From contig JBQTIX010000078.1 of the NCBI GenBank assembly GCA_052387695.1, positions 1 through 64,000 on the forward strand: 64,000 bases of DNA, given 5' to 3'. This document shows, piece after piece, positions 40,242-48,831 of this stretch. The position numbers and the translations under genes are program-made. This DNA is from Panacagrimonas sp052387695. GTDB taxonomy: Bacteria; Pseudomonadota; Gammaproteobacteria; Nevskiales; Nevskiaceae. Positions within the stretch are counted from its first letter, which is position 1. Each line of letters opens with the position of its first letter. A model generated the notes under the pieces. That model saw only the letters and a list, made by a program, of their open reading frames with translations. It made no database searches and had not been told where the DNA came from.

Positions 40242-41498
40242 TCACTCGTCCGGCAGATCAAACAGCTTGCGCGCCGCATTCACCAGCAGCGCCTGCTCGA
40301 CCCCGTCGGCCTTGCGCAGGCGATGGCTGGGCGCGTGCAGCAGCTTGTTGCTGAGCGTGTCGGCGACGAAGCCGAGCACGTCCTCGATCGATTCGCCCGA
40401 GCCGAGCTTGCGCCGCGCCTTGAGCAGCACCTGGTCGCGGTGCGTGCGGGCCTGCTCGCGGATGATGCGGATGACCTGGCCGGCGTCGCGGCCTTCCAGC
40501 CAGCGGGTGAATTCGCGCGCGTAGTCCTCGACCAGAACCTCGGCCTGCTTGGCCGCCTCGGCGCGCGCCGCGAGATTGGCAGAGATGACGTTGCGCAGGT
40601 CGTCGAGCGTGTAAAGGTAGACGTCTTCGAGCTCCGCGATGCGCGGGTCCAGATCGCGCGGCACCGCGAGGTCGATCATGAAGACCGGCTTGCGCCGGCG
40701 CTTCCTGAGCGCCAACTCCATCGCCCGACGCCCGACCACGTGTTCGCGCGCGGCGGTGGAGGACACCACCAGGTCCGCATCGCCGAGGTAGGCACCGAGG
40801 TCCGACAGCGCGATCGCGTAGCCTTGAATGTCCCGTGCCAGATGATTGGCCCGCTCCAGGCTGCGATTGGCCACGACGATGCGGCCGATCCCGTTGCCGC
40901 GCAGATGCCGCGCAATCAGCTGGATGGTCTCGCCAGCGCCGATCAGCAGCGCGGTCTGGCGGCCGAGATCGGCGAAGATCTGCTTGGCCATCTGTACCGC
41001 GGCGTACGCCACCGACACCGGATGCGCACCGACCTGAGTCCGCGAACGCACCACCTTGGCCACCGCAAAAGCGTGCTGGAACAGCCGCGACAGCACCGGG
41101 CCGAGGGCCCGGGCTTCGCTGGCCGCCGAGAACCCGGCCTTCATCTGTCCCAGGATCTGCGGCTCGCCGACGATCATCGAATCCAGGCCCGAAGCCACTC
41201 TCAGGCTGTGCAGCACCGCGGCCTGGTCGCGATGGGTGTAGACGAATTGTTCGATCAGGCCGGCCGGCACGTTCAGCTCGCGACGCCACCAATCGATCAT
41301 CTGCGGCGCGAGGTCCGGCTCTGCGATCGCGAGGATCTCGGTGCGATTGCAGGTGGAGAGAATCGCGGCTTCGTCGATGCCCGCCATCGCGCGCAGGCGT
41401 GCCAGCGCCGCCGGCAATTCGGCATCGGTGAAGGCCAGCCTCTCCCGCGCCTCGACCGGAGCGCTGTGGTGGCTGAGACCGAGTGTGATCAGGGCCAT
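40242..41498 (-). CDS. hemA: Glutamyl-tRNA reductase
   Basis: 418 aa. The N-terminal catalytic domain starts LITLGLSHHSAPVEARERLAF and has the nucleophilic Cys in STCNRTEIL. The NADPH-binding part contains LIGAGETIQLIARHLRGNGIGRIVVANRS, followed by LVVSSTAAREHVVGRRAME and the C-terminal dimerisation helix. It reduces glutamyl-tRNA to glutamate-1-semialdehyde, the first step of C5 haem synthesis. It is divergent from the TPR-lolB-ispE block, as in many gammaproteobacteria. Confidence 0.95.
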   Translation of the reverse strand: MALITLGLSHHSAPVEARERLAFTDAELPAALARLRAMAGIDEAAILSTCNRTEILAIAEPDLAPQMIDWWRRELNVPAGLIEQFVYTHRDQAAVLHSLRVASGLDSMIVGEPQILGQMKAGFSAASEARALGPVLSRLFQHAFAVAKVVRSRTQVGAHPVSVAYAAVQMAKQIFADLGRQTALLIGAGETIQLIARHLRGNGIGRIVVANRSLERANHLARDIQGYAIALSDLGAYLGDADLVVSSTAAREHVVGRRAMELALRKRRRKPVFMIDLAVPRDLDPRIAELEDVYLYTLDDLRNVISANLAARAEAAKQAEVLVEDYAREFTRWLEGRDAGQVIRIIREQARTHRDQVLLKARRKLGSGESIEDVLGFVADTLSNKLLHAPSHRLRKADGVEQALLVNAARKLFDLPDE

Positions 41499-41652
41499 CG
41501 CTACCTCGTCCGGCGCCCGCGAAAGCGGTCGCCTCGTTCATTGTGAGTCAGGGCGGCTCGATGCTCAATCGAGGCGCCTCGGGTCAAGCCCGCAGGGGGA
41601 ACCGCGGTACCATAGATCGGTCTGACAAAAGTCCCCGCACAGGTCTTGATCC

Positions 41653-43350
41653 GTGTCCCCTCGTTCTGCTGTCGCTGCATCCGCCGTCCTCTGCCTGGCC
41701 AGCCTGGTCTGCGCCAGTCCTGCCGCACTCGGCGAGGATGGGCCTGCCGCGCCGCTGACCGCGGAGCAGACCATGCAAGTCCAGCTCCAGGTCATGGCCG
41801 GCGAGATGGCCGCGGGTCGTGGACAACCGGGGGTGGCGGCGCAGGCCTTCGTCGAGGCCCTGGCCCTGCAACCGGACGCCGCGCTGGCCAGTCGCGCCAC
41901 GCAGTTGGCGCTCGCAGCGGACGACGAGAAGCTGGCGTTGCGGGCAGCGCATCAGTGGCTGGCGCTGGAGCCCAACAACGCCGATCCACGTGAAGTCATT
42001 GCGCGCCTCGCGCTCCGCGGCGGCGATCTCGACGAAGCCTACGCGCAGACCCTGGAGATCGTCCGCGGCCATGCCGGCGGCGCCGGCGAAGGATTCCGGC
42101 ACGTGGCCCTGCTGCTGTCGGGTGAGGCGGGCAAGGGCGAGCAGGTCAGGTTGGTGCTCGATCGCCTGATCGCGCAGTACCCGGACCTGGGCGGTGCACG
42201 CTATGCCCGCGCGCTGGCGGCGCTGCGATTCGAGGATCTCGTGGCGGCGGAGAAATCCGCGCGTGAGGCGGTCAAGCTGGAACCAACGTCGCGCGACAAT
42301 CGCGTACTGCTGGTCGGCGTGCTGGTGCGCACCAAGCAGATCGCCGAGGCGGACACAATCGTGAAGCAGCTCCTGGACGAGACCAAGGAGCCCGGCGACC
42401 TGCGCATGACCTACGCCAAGCTGCTGCTCGAAGCCGGCGAACGAGAGCAGGCGCGCGCGCAGATCAAGGCGGCACTGGATGGCGACGAAAAGAACGACGA
42501 TGCACGCTACGCCCTGGGCGTGCTGGCATTCAACGATGGCAAGCTCGACGAGGCCGAAGCGCTGTTCTCGCCGCTGAAACTCGATCGCGAGCGTGGCGGC
42601 GATGCGGAATACCAGCTGGGGCGCATCGCCGAGGCGCGCAAGCAGTATGAGACGGCCTTGCAGCACTACGAGCGGGTGACCGGTGGCGGTCAGGCGATCG
42701 AGGCGGTGGTGCGTCGCTCCGCGATGCTCGCGCGGCTGGACCGGGTGGACGAGGCACGCGGCGCACTGGAGCAGTTGCGCCAGCAGTTCCCACCGCTGGT
42801 GCCGCGGCTGACCCAGGCCGAGGCGGAACTGCTGCTGGACATCGGTCGGCACGAGGACGCCGTGGCGGTCTACAGCGCGGCCTTGCAGCGCACGCCCAAG
42901 GACGATGGCCTGCTCTACGGCCGCTCACTGGTGTTCGACAAGATGGGTCGCTTTGCCGATGCTGAAACCGATCTTCGCGCGATCCTGGCCGAGGACCAGA
43001 ACGATGCGCGCGCCATGAACGCGCTGGGCTATATGCTGGTGGTCAACACCACCCGCTTCGAGGAAGCGCACAAGCTGATCGAAGGCGCGCTCAAGCAGGT
43101 ACCGAACGATCCGGCGGTGATCGACAGCATGGGCTGGGTGCTGTTCAAGATGGGCAAGGCCGACGAGGCGCGCAACTGGCTGGAAAAAGCCCTCGCCGCC
43201 GCCGACGATCCGGAAATCTCCGCGCATCTGGGCGAAGTGCTGTGGTCCCTGGGTCAACGCGATCGCGCGAAGGAGATCTTCGACAAGGCGCTGGCGCGCG
43301 AACCCGATCACCGCGCGCTGCGCGAAACGGTCGAGCGCCTGACGCGATGA
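41653..43350 (+). CDS. Exported TPR-repeat protein
   Basis: 565 aa. The GTG at 41653 opens a signal peptide (VAASAVLCLASLVCASPAALG). The rest consists of about a dozen tetratricopeptide units, for example AAQAFVEALALQPDAALASRATQLAL, GDLDEAYAQTLEIVRG, EKSAREAVKLEPTSRDNRVLL and ARAMNALGYMLVVNTTRFEEAHKLIEGALKQVPNDPAVIDSMGWVLFKMG. Proteins of this layout commonly precede lolB in Lysobacterales/Pseudomonadales-type loci. It ends overlapping the lolB start by 4 nt, so it is probably periplasmic and functionally tied to envelope biogenesis. No enzymatic motif is present. Confidence 0.88.
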   Translation: MSPRSAVAASAVLCLASLVCASPAALGEDGPAAPLTAEQTMQVQLQVMAGEMAAGRGQPGVAAQAFVEALALQPDAALASRATQLALAADDEKLALRAAHQWLALEPNNADPREVIARLALRGGDLDEAYAQTLEIVRGHAGGAGEGFRHVALLLSGEAGKGEQVRLVLDRLIAQYPDLGGARYARALAALRFEDLVAAEKSAREAVKLEPTSRDNRVLLVGVLVRTKQIAEADTIVKQLLDETKEPGDLRMTYAKLLLEAGEREQARAQIKAALDGDEKNDDARYALGVLAFNDGKLDEAEALFSPLKLDRERGGDAEYQLGRIAEARKQYETALQHYERVTGGGQAIEAVVRRSAMLARLDRVDEARGALEQLRQQFPPLVPRLTQAEAELLLDIGRHEDAVAVYSAALQRTPKDDGLLYGRSLVFDKMGRFADAETDLRAILAEDQNDARAMNALGYMLVVNTTRFEEAHKLIEGALKQVPNDPAVIDSMGWVLFKMGKADEARNWLEKALAAADDPEISAHLGEVLWSLGQRDRAKEIFDKALAREPDHRALRETVERLTR

Positions 43351-43979
43351 CCCTTCGGTGGGTCATCGCCGCCCTGGTCGCGGTCCTGTCCGGCTGCGCC
43401 TCGCTTCCGGGTTCTGGCTCGGCGCCGGCCAGCCCGGACCAGCTCAAGGCCTGGGAAGCACGTAGCGAAAACCTGGCGCGCATCGATCGCTTCGTCGTCA
43501 ACGGTCGCGTGGCCAGCGGCGCGCTCGGCTTCAAGGCCGACCTGCGCTGGAAGCAGTTGCCGGACGGTCGCTTCGAATTGAGAGTTGCCGGCCCTTTCGG
43601 CGCCCGCGCGGCGGAGCTGTCCGGCGACATTCGCGAGGTGCGCGTCCGCACCGGCAACGACGCCGTTACCACCACGGCCGACCCCGAGGCCTGGCTGGAG
43701 CAGGCGCTCGGCTGCCGGCTGCCGGTGCGCGGTCTGCGCTGGTGGGCGCTGGGCCTGCCCGATCCGCAATCCCGCTACGACCTGCTGCTCGATGCAAACG
43801 GCCGCGCCACGCACATCGCGCAGAACGACTGGATGCTCGATTACATCGAATACCGCATGGTCGATGGCGTCGACCTGCCGCGCCGGATCGAGGCCCGCAA
43901 CGGCGACACCCGCGTCACCCTGCTCGCCGATCGCTGGAGCGATATGGCCCCCTCATTGCCGCCTCCGTCGCCGGCCTGA
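43347..43979 (+). CDS. lolB: Outer-membrane lipoprotein insertion protein LolB
   Basis: 210 aa from ATG 43347, overlapping the upstream stop. A lipoprotein signal (VIAALVAVLSGC, lipobox LSGC, Cys17) is followed by the LolB fold: FVVNGRVASGALGFKADLRWKQ, FELRVAGPFGARAAELSGD, LRWWALGLPDPQSRYDLLLDANGRATHIAQNDWMLDYIEY. It accepts lipoproteins from LolA and inserts them into the outer membrane. The neighbour ispE downstream matches the canonical lolB-ispE-prs order. Confidence 0.93.
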   Translation: MTLRWVIAALVAVLSGCASLPGSGSAPASPDQLKAWEARSENLARIDRFVVNGRVASGALGFKADLRWKQLPDGRFELRVAGPFGARAAELSGDIREVRVRTGNDAVTTTADPEAWLEQALGCRLPVRGLRWWALGLPDPQSRYDLLLDANGRATHIAQNDWMLDYIEYRMVDGVDLPRRIEARNGDTRVTLLADRWSDMAPSLPPPSPA

Positions 43980-44004
43980 ATCGACCTCTCGCTCCGCAAA
44001 TTCA

Positions 44005-44877
44005 ATGTCGCGCCCAAGCTCCGAAGTCCCGCTCACCGCAGAATTCCCCTGGCCTGCGCCGGCGAAGATCAACCTGTTCCTGCACGTCAACGGTCGCCGC
44101 GCCGACGGCTATCACGAGATTCAGACCGTGTTCCAGTTTCTGGACCGCGGCGACACCTTGTTCTTCCGCCCGCGCGGTGACGGCCTGTGTCGGCGCGAGC
44201 ACGGAGCGGCCGAGATCGACGCCGAAGCGGATCTCGCGATACGCGCCGCGCGCCTGCTCAGCCAGGCCAGCGGCTGCGGGCTGGGGGCTGACATCCGGAT
44301 CGAGAAGCGCCTCCCCATCGGCGGCGGCCTCGGCGGCGGGTCCAGCGACGCGGCCACCACCCTGGTCGCCCTCAACCGCCTGTGGAATCTCGGATTCACC
44401 CGCGATGAACTCGCCCTGCTCGGGCTGCGACTCGGCGCGGACGTGCCGGTCTTCATCCACGGCCAGGCCAGTTTCGCCGAAGGTATCGGCGAGAAGCTCA
44501 CCACGGTCGAACTGCCCGAGCCCTGGTTTCTGGTCGTCACGCCACCGGTGGCCGTGAGCACGCGCGAAATCTTCGATGCACCCGAGTTGCGTCGCGACAC
44601 GCCGCGCATCACCGCTCGCCAGTTCCGCGCCGGCTCGGTGACGCGCAATGACTGCGAGCCCGTCACCCGCTCGCGCTATCCGCTGGTGAACGAGGCGATG
44701 GAGCGCCTGCGCGAGTTCGCCGGCGTGCGCATGTCCGGCACCGGCGCCTCGGTCTTCGCAGCCTTCGCCTCGCGTCCCGAAGCGCTGATGGCGCGCGCAG
44801 CGATGCCGTCCGGATGGTCGAGCTTCATTTCACGCGGATTGAACGAGTCGCCGCTGGCGCGGTTGCGCGCGGGCTGA
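44005..44877 (+). CDS. ispE: 4-diphosphocytidyl-2-C-methyl-D-erythritol kinase
   Basis: 290 aa from ATG 44005. GHMP-kinase motifs: PAPAKINLFLHVNGRRADGYHEIQTVFQFLD at the start, the ATP-binding LPIGGGLGGGSSDAATTLVALN, and the C-terminal GVRMSGTGASVFAAF. It phosphorylates CDP-ME in the non-mevalonate isoprenoid pathway, consistent with ispG elsewhere in the window. It is 25 bp after lolB and likely co-transcribed. Earlier in-frame starts read through lolB and were rejected. Confidence 0.94.
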   Translation: MSRPSSEVPLTAEFPWPAPAKINLFLHVNGRRADGYHEIQTVFQFLDRGDTLFFRPRGDGLCRREHGAAEIDAEADLAIRAARLLSQASGCGLGADIRIEKRLPIGGGLGGGSSDAATTLVALNRLWNLGFTRDELALLGLRLGADVPVFIHGQASFAEGIGEKLTTVELPEPWFLVVTPPVAVSTREIFDAPELRRDTPRITARQFRAGSVTRNDCEPVTRSRYPLVNEAMERLREFAGVRMSGTGASVFAAFASRPEALMARAAMPSGWSSFISRGLNESPLARLRAG

Positions 44878-44881
44878 CAGC

Positions 44882-44887
44882 TATAAT
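44882..44887 (+). promoter_or_regulatory. -10 element for tRNA-Gln
   Basis: A consensus TATAAT lies 20 bp before the mature tRNA 5' end, followed by a GC-rich discriminator (TCGCACGC) typical of stable-RNA promoters. No good -35 is present at 16-18 bp; a TTGCGC at 44863 is too close. Confidence 0.55.
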
Positions 44888-44907
44888 TCGCACGCAGTTT
44901 TTCCGAT

Positions 44908-44982
44908 TGGGGAGTAGCCAAGTGGTAAGGCAGCGGGTTTTGATCCCGCCATTCCTAGGTTCGAGTCCTAGCTCCCCAGCCA
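44908..44982 (+). tRNA. tRNA-Gln (anticodon TTG), CCA encoded
   Basis: Cloverleaf read by eye: acceptor TGGGGAG/CTCCCCA, D-arm GCC...GGC, anticodon stem GCGGG/CCCGC with loop TTTTGAT (anticodon TTG), T-arm CCTAGG/TTCGAGT/CCTAG, discriminator G and genomic CCA. 75 nt with a short variable arm. The position between ispE and prs is well conserved in gammaproteobacteria. Confidence 0.95.
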
Positions 44983-45027
44983 CTCAGTTTTTCTTGATGA
45001 GCCAAAGGCGAATTCAGAAGAACGAGT

Positions 45028-45051
45028 GCCCCCGATGCCGTAATCGGGGGC
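45028..45051 (+). terminator. Hairpin GCCCCCGAT/ATCGGGGGC between tRNA-Gln and prs
   Basis: Perfect 9-bp GC-rich stem with a 6-nt loop, 35 bp before the prs start. No T run follows (ACCTTTC). It may be a tRNA 3' trailer terminator or a 5'-UTR structure of prs; the choice is open. Confidence 0.5.
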
Positions 45052-45085
45052 CCACCTTTCAGCACGATCGAGCTTCAAAGAAAAA

Positions 45086-46039
45086 ATGGCCGAACTCTCC
45101 CTGATGCTGTTCACCGGTAATGCCAACCCGCAGCTGGCGCAGGAGATTGCCAACTACATGCACGAGTCGCTGGGCAAGGCGACGATCGGGCGCTTCTCGG
45201 ACGGCGAGGTCCAGGTCGAAATCCTGGAGAACGTGCGCGGCAAGGACGTGTTCGTGATCCAGCCCACCTGCGCGCCGACCAATGACAACTTCATGGAACT
45301 GCTGATGATGCTCGACGCGCTCAAGCGCGCCTCGGCGCAGCGCATCACCGCGGTGGTTCCCTACTTCGGCTACGCGCGCCAGGACCGTCGCCCGCGCAGC
45401 GCCCGGGTGCCGATCAGCGCCAAGGTCTGCGCCGACATGATCGGCGAGTGCGGCGCCGACCGCGTGCTGACCGTGGATCTGCACTCCGACCAGATCCAGG
45501 GCTTCTTCGATATCCCGGTCGACAACGTCTATTCCAGCCCCGTGCTGCTCGGCGACATCTGGCGCCAGAAATACGATGACCAGGTCGTGGTCTCGCCCGA
45601 CGTCGGCGGTGTGGTCCGCGCCCGCGCAATCGCCAAGCGACTCGACGACGCCGACCTCGCCATCATCGACAAGCGCCGTCCGCGCCCCAACGAGGCCAAG
45701 GTGATGAACATCATCGGCGACGTCGAAGGCCGCACCTGTGTCCTGGTCGATGACCTCGTCGATACCGCCGGCACGCTCGGCCAGGCGGCGGGTGCGCTGA
45801 AGGACGCGGGTGCGATCAAGGTCGTCGCCTACGTCACCCATCCGGTGCTGTCCGGCCCGGCGGTGACCAACATCATGAATTCGCGGCTGGACGAACTGGT
45901 GGTGACCGACACCATTCCGCTGTCCGCGGCGGCGGCGGCCTGTCCGAAGATTCGGCAGCTTTCGATTGGCGGATTGCTTGCGGAAACGATCCGACGGGTG
46001 AGCGCGGAGGAGTCGGTGAGTTCGCTGTATATCGATTAA
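45086..46039 (+). CDS. prs: Ribose-phosphate pyrophosphokinase
   Basis: 317 aa, the usual length. Hallmarks: LFTGNANPQLAQEIANYM, IGRFSDGEVQVEI, YFGYARQDRRPRSARVPISAK (ATP loop), DLHSDQIQGFFDIPVDN (divalent cation and flexible loop), and the PRPP loop VLVDDLVDTAGTL. It makes PRPP for nucleotide, His and Trp synthesis. The ispE-tRNA-Gln-prs order is conserved, but the usual next genes rplY and pth are replaced by a repeat and the convergent der block. Confidence 0.96.
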   Translation: MAELSLMLFTGNANPQLAQEIANYMHESLGKATIGRFSDGEVQVEILENVRGKDVFVIQPTCAPTNDNFMELLMMLDALKRASAQRITAVVPYFGYARQDRRPRSARVPISAKVCADMIGECGADRVLTVDLHSDQIQGFFDIPVDNVYSSPVLLGDIWRQKYDDQVVVSPDVGGVVRARAIAKRLDDADLAIIDKRRPRPNEAKVMNIIGDVEGRTCVLVDDLVDTAGTLGQAAGALKDAGAIKVVAYVTHPVLSGPAVTNIMNSRLDELVVTDTIPLSAAAAACPKIRQLSIGGLLAETIRRVSAEESVSSLYID

Positions 46040-46092
46040 CCCGGCCGGCTCACAAGTCTGGCAACGAATCGTCAACAGGCCGCAGACCGATT

Positions 46093-46223
46093 GTAGGTCG
46101 GTTCAAGCCCGCGGCCTCATACGGGCGGAACCGACATCCGACGCGACAGGAAACTTCGCGCGTTTCCCCACTGTCGCACGTCGGCTCCGGCCACGAAAAG
46201 CGCGTGGCCTTGAGCCGACCTAC
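46093..46223. repeat. BIME-like repeat, long variant (family A, copy 12)
   Basis: GTAGGTCGGTTCAAGCCCGCGGCC...GGCGGAACCGACATCC, then a novel middle containing CGACAGGAAAC/GTTTCCCCACTGTCG, and hairpin 2 ending CTTGAGCCGACCTAC. The middle palindrome replaces the GCTGCGCGC arms but is again self-complementary. It lies between convergent prs and der. Confidence 0.85.
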
Positions 46224-46268
46224 CGCCACACGCAACCTCACTCATCGCGCACGAGCGCTCCGCGAGCC

Positions 46269-47660
46269 TCACCGCCACCGATCCACCGTCCGCTTGCGCT
46301 TCTTGAGCTGCCGCGGCGTCAGCTTGTTCTTCTGGTCCTTGAACGGGTTGTCGCCGGTCTTGAACGCGATCTGCAAGGGCACGCCCTTGAGCTTGAACGC
46401 GTCGCGGAATTCGTTGATGAGGTAGCGCCGGTACGCGACGGGCAACTTCTCGGTCTGATTGCCGTGGATCAGGACCTTGGGCGGATTGTTGCCGGCCTGG
46501 TGGGCGTAGCGCAGCTTGATGCGGCGACCGAGCACGGCGGGCGGGCTGTGCTTCTCAAGCGCGCGTTCGAGGATGCGGGTCAGCTCGGGCGTGGGCATTT
46601 CGATGGTCGCAGACTCGAACGCGGCCTGCACGTCGATCATCAGTTCGCCCAGGCCCGAGCCGTGTCGCGCCGCGATGAAATGTACCGGCACGTAGTCCAG
46701 GTACGGCATCTTGAGCGTGACCTGGTAGCGCACCTGCTCGCGCTGAGCGGGGTCCAGGTGATCCCACTTGTTGACCGCCAGCACCATCGCTCGGCCCCGT
46801 TCAGCGATCAGGCCCAGCAGGCGCGCGTCCTGTTCGCCGATGTCGTTCTGCGCGTCGAGCACGGCGATCACCACATGCGCCTGCTCGATCGCCTGCAGCG
46901 TCTTGATGATCGAGAATTTCTCGATCACTTCGCTGACCCGCGCGCGACGCCGGATGCCGGCGGTGTCGATCAGGACGAAGGGACGACCCTCGTATTCGAA
47001 CGGTACACGGATGGAGTCGCGCGTGGTGCCGGGCAGGTCGGCCGCGAGCACGCGCTCCTCGCCGATCAGGCGATTGACCAGAGTGGACTTGCCGACGTTG
47101 GGCCGGCCGACGACGGCGACCCGGACTTCATGCTCGCCCTGCGGTGGCGGCTCCGAGGGAGGGAATTCTGCGAGCAGATCGCGCAGTAGTTCGGGCACTC
47201 CATCGCCACGCTCCGCCGAAATGGGCTGCGGCTCCCCGAGCCCCAGGGCGTAGAAGTCCGCGGCCGCGGCCGGAGTCCTGACGCCCTCGGCCTTGTTGAC
47301 CAGCAGGCTGATAGGCTTGCCGGTGCGGCGCAACAGCGCTGCGATGGCGCCGTCGGACCCGTGCAGGCCGGATCTCAGATCGGCGAGAAACAGGATCCGG
47401 TCCGCGTCTTCGAGCGCGACCTTCGCCTGCTCCTGAGCCAGCCCGGCGAGCGGATCGCTCGACTCGGGCATCAGGCCGCCGGTATCGACGACCACGAAAC
47501 GCCGGTCCTCGAACTGGCCGTAACCGTACTGGCGATCGCGCGTCAGACCGGGGAAATCCGCGACCAGCGCGTCGCGCGTGCCGGTCAGGCGATTGAACAG
47601 GGTCGATTTGCCGACATTGGGCCGGCCGACGAGGACGAGTACGGGCAGGCCGCCTTGCAC
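46269..47660 (-). CDS. der: Double-domain ribosome-assembly GTPase Der (EngA)
   Basis: 463 aa. Two G domains: LVGRPNVGKSTLFNRLTG (G1), DTGG, NKAE in the first; VVGRPNVGKSTLVNRLIGEE, DTAG, NKWD in the second. A C-terminal KH-like domain follows (LKGVPLQIAFKTGDNPF) with a basic tail (PRQLKKRKRTVDRWR). It is required for 50S subunit maturation. Terminal gene of the conserved ndk-to-der block; the start is 11 bp after bamB. Confidence 0.96.
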   Translation of the reverse strand: MQGGLPVLVLVGRPNVGKSTLFNRLTGTRDALVADFPGLTRDRQYGYGQFEDRRFVVVDTGGLMPESSDPLAGLAQEQAKVALEDADRILFLADLRSGLHGSDGAIAALLRRTGKPISLLVNKAEGVRTPAAAADFYALGLGEPQPISAERGDGVPELLRDLLAEFPPSEPPPQGEHEVRVAVVGRPNVGKSTLVNRLIGEERVLAADLPGTTRDSIRVPFEYEGRPFVLIDTAGIRRRARVSEVIEKFSIIKTLQAIEQAHVVIAVLDAQNDIGEQDARLLGLIAERGRAMVLAVNKWDHLDPAQREQVRYQVTLKMPYLDYVPVHFIAARHGSGLGELMIDVQAAFESATIEMPTPELTRILERALEKHSPPAVLGRRIKLRYAHQAGNNPPKVLIHGNQTEKLPVAYRRYLINEFRDAFKLKGVPLQIAFKTGDNPFKDQKNKLTPRQLKKRKRTVDRWR

Positions 47661-47671
47661 GAGCGAGCGTT

Positions 47672-48823
47672 CTACTTGTTCTTCTGGATCGCGGCGATAC
47701 GCCCTTCGGCATTCATCACGAACAGACGGTCGGCGGTCGCGACCGGCGCGAGCAGGATCGGATCGGAGCCGGCGCGCATGCGCGCGACCAGCTTGCCGTC
47801 AGCGGGGTCGATCCAATGCAGATAACCCTCGAAATCACCCACCACGACATACCCGCCGAAGTAAACCGGCGGCGACAGTTTTCGATACAGCAGGGTCTCC
47901 TGCTTCCAGGCCGCCGCACCGCTGCGCAGGTCCAGACCCCAGACCACACCCGTGTCATCGGTCACGAAGACTTTTTCCGCGGACGCGGCCATGCCCGTGT
48001 AGCTGCGGATGGAGCGACGCCAGAGGGCTTCGCCCGAGTCGGGGGCGAGGCAGGCCACTTCGCCGCCGAAACTCGCGGCGAGCACGCACTCCGGCACTTC
48101 GAGCAGATCGGCGTCGATGTCGGTGAGGCGTTCCAGCTCGGTGCGTCCGCTCGGCACGGTCACGGCCTGTTCCCACTGCGGCTGGCCATCGACCAGTCGC
48201 AGGCTCGCGACCCGGCCGTTGTCCATGCCGACGATGGCCTGCGTCCCGACCACCAGGGGTGCCGAATTGCCGCGCAGGACGAGGTTGGGTACGCCGCGGT
48301 CGAAACTCCAGACTCGCTCGCCGTCGCCGGCATTGAGTCCGAAGATGCGCCCGTCGATGGAGCGCACCACCACCATGCTGCCATCGCCGGAAGGCGGGCC
48401 GAGCACTTCGCTCGAAACGCTCTTGCGCCAGCGCTCGCTGCCGTCGGCACGCTTGAGCGCGATGACCTCGGCGTCGAGCGTGCCGACCAGCACCGTGTCG
48501 CCGGACACGCCGGGCCCGGAGATGACGCGCGAGCCGGTATCGACCTTCCATAGCGTGCGGCCGGTATCGCGGGCCAGCGCGTAGACGCGGCCGTCGATGT
48601 CGGCGACGAAGATCGCGTCGTCCTGGAGATTCAGGCGCAGGCCGGAGACCTTGCCGCCCGCGCCGTCGCCCGCGTGCGCGCTCCAGACCGTGACCGGCTT
48701 GATCGCGGGGTTGGCGATGTCCTGCAATTCCGACGGCTTGCGCACCGTGGCCTTGCCGGAACAGGCCGCCACGCCGAGTACAAGAACCGCGAACGCCGCG
48801 CGAACGATGTGAGTTTGTTTCAT
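47672..48823 (-). CDS. bamB: Outer-membrane protein assembly factor BamB
   Basis: 383 aa from ATG 48823 (an in-frame TTG at 48835 overlaps the upstream stop). Lipoprotein signal HIVRAAFAVLVLGVAAC (lipobox, Cys21). The mature part is an eight-bladed PQQ-type propeller with repeats such as DGRVYALARDTGRTLWKVDTG, LDAEVIALKRADGSERWRKSV and DGRIFGLNAGDGERVWSFDRG. It is a subunit of the BAM complex that folds outer-membrane beta-barrels. Position between yfgM and der is canonical. Confidence 0.94.
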   Translation of the reverse strand: MKQTHIVRAAFAVLVLGVAACSGKATVRKPSELQDIANPAIKPVTVWSAHAGDGAGGKVSGLRLNLQDDAIFVADIDGRVYALARDTGRTLWKVDTGSRVISGPGVSGDTVLVGTLDAEVIALKRADGSERWRKSVSSEVLGPPSGDGSMVVVRSIDGRIFGLNAGDGERVWSFDRGVPNLVLRGNSAPLVVGTQAIVGMDNGRVASLRLVDGQPQWEQAVTVPSGRTELERLTDIDADLLEVPECVLAASFGGEVACLAPDSGEALWRRSIRSYTGMAASAEKVFVTDDTGVVWGLDLRSGAAAWKQETLLYRKLSPPVYFGGYVVVGDFEGYLHWIDPADGKLVARMRAGSDPILLAPVATADRLFVMNAEGRIAAIQKNK

Positions 48824-48831
48824 GCCGATTT

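Noticed and set aside
47128..47712. Arg-rich alternative frames over der and other core genes
   Set aside because: Typical GC-rich shadow frames; codon use and motifs support only the annotated genes.
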